Source: Symbiodinium natans (Eukaryota; Sar; Dinophyceae; Suessiales; Symbiodiniaceae). Taken from it: a stretch of DNA of 40,764 bases. The DNA is taken from positions 1 through 40,764 of the forward strand of contig CAJNDS010001026.1 of NCBI GenBank assembly GCA_905221605.1. The letters run 5' to 3'. The stretch's first letter is position 1, and each line of letters opens with the position of its first letter. Below are positions 40,727 to 40,764 of the stretch, one piece after another. The position numbers and the translations under genes are program-made. The notes under the pieces were generated by a model, which saw only the letters and a program-made list of their open reading frames with translations, was not told the DNA's origin and searched no databases.

Positions 40727-40764
40727 GGACACGGACACACGGACACACGGACACACGGACACAC
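40727..40764 (+). repeat. 8-bp tandem repeat at window end
   Basis: ggacacac repeated at least four times and still running at the window edge, so the array is longer than seen here. Confidence 0.85.

Noticed and set aside
1-40764. tRNA, rRNA and CRISPR features
   Set aside because: No B-box with a cloverleaf, no rRNA core sequence and no regularly spaced short repeats with unique spacers were seen.

Overview
The window reads as nuclear DNA of a dinoflagellate (Symbiodiniaceae-like). There is no prokaryotic gene organisation. Degenerate TTTAGGG-type repeats are present. The retroelement proteins have the dinoflagellate style: DIRS-type reverse transcriptases, a cytosine methyltransferase carried by a retroelement, and a CCCH-type Gag finger. 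A host-like Kelch gene with a long Ser/Thr linker is split by a small GT-AG intron. This assignment is an inference from content; no search was run.

Layout. 1-4.6 kb: three unrecognised ORFs, one open at the window edge and one with a single in-frame TGA. 4.6-8.4 kb: non-coding array of diverged direct and inverted repeats. 9.0-11.3 kb: a reverse transcriptase/RNase H pseudogene whose central 0.44 kb, including the YDD motif, is inverted. 11,351-30,789: a tyrosine-recombinase (YR, DIRS/Ngaro/PAT-type) retrotransposon of 19.4 kb. Its ends are exact split direct repeats: A1 (150 bp) at the 5' end, and B1 (202 bp)-A2 (150 bp)-164 bp spacer-B2 (202 bp) at the 3' end. It carries several unknown ORFs, a YR gene, Gag with a zinc finger, a C5 cytosine methyltransferase, RT and RNase H. 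14,892-22,434: a non-LTR (LINE) element nested inside it. This element carries a Tpt1/KptA-like RNA 2'-phosphotransferase domain in the same ORF as an AP-type endonuclease, and its own RT is absent. 30.8-31.75 kb: right flank of the insertion, a second, uninterrupted copy of the target site (31,223-31,444), and a diverged 3'-end relic of a related YR element. 31.8-36.6 kb: mostly unassigned, with a two-TM membrane protein ORF (+) and a Lys-rich repeat ORF (-). 36.6-39.6 kb: partial Kelch gene. 39.6 kb to the end: inverted telomere-like arrays, microsatellites and an 8-bp tandem repeat.

History. An RT pseudogene tail was the target site. The YR element entered it without a target-site duplication. 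The LINE then entered an ORF of the YR element, flanked by an 8-bp duplication; removing the LINE and one duplicate rejoins that ORF in frame. Direct-repeat copies and the empty site are identical base for base, so the YR insertion looks young. Yet its ORFs change frame at least seven times with almost no nonsense codons, which points to assembly indels, programmed frameshifts or mobilisation in trans.
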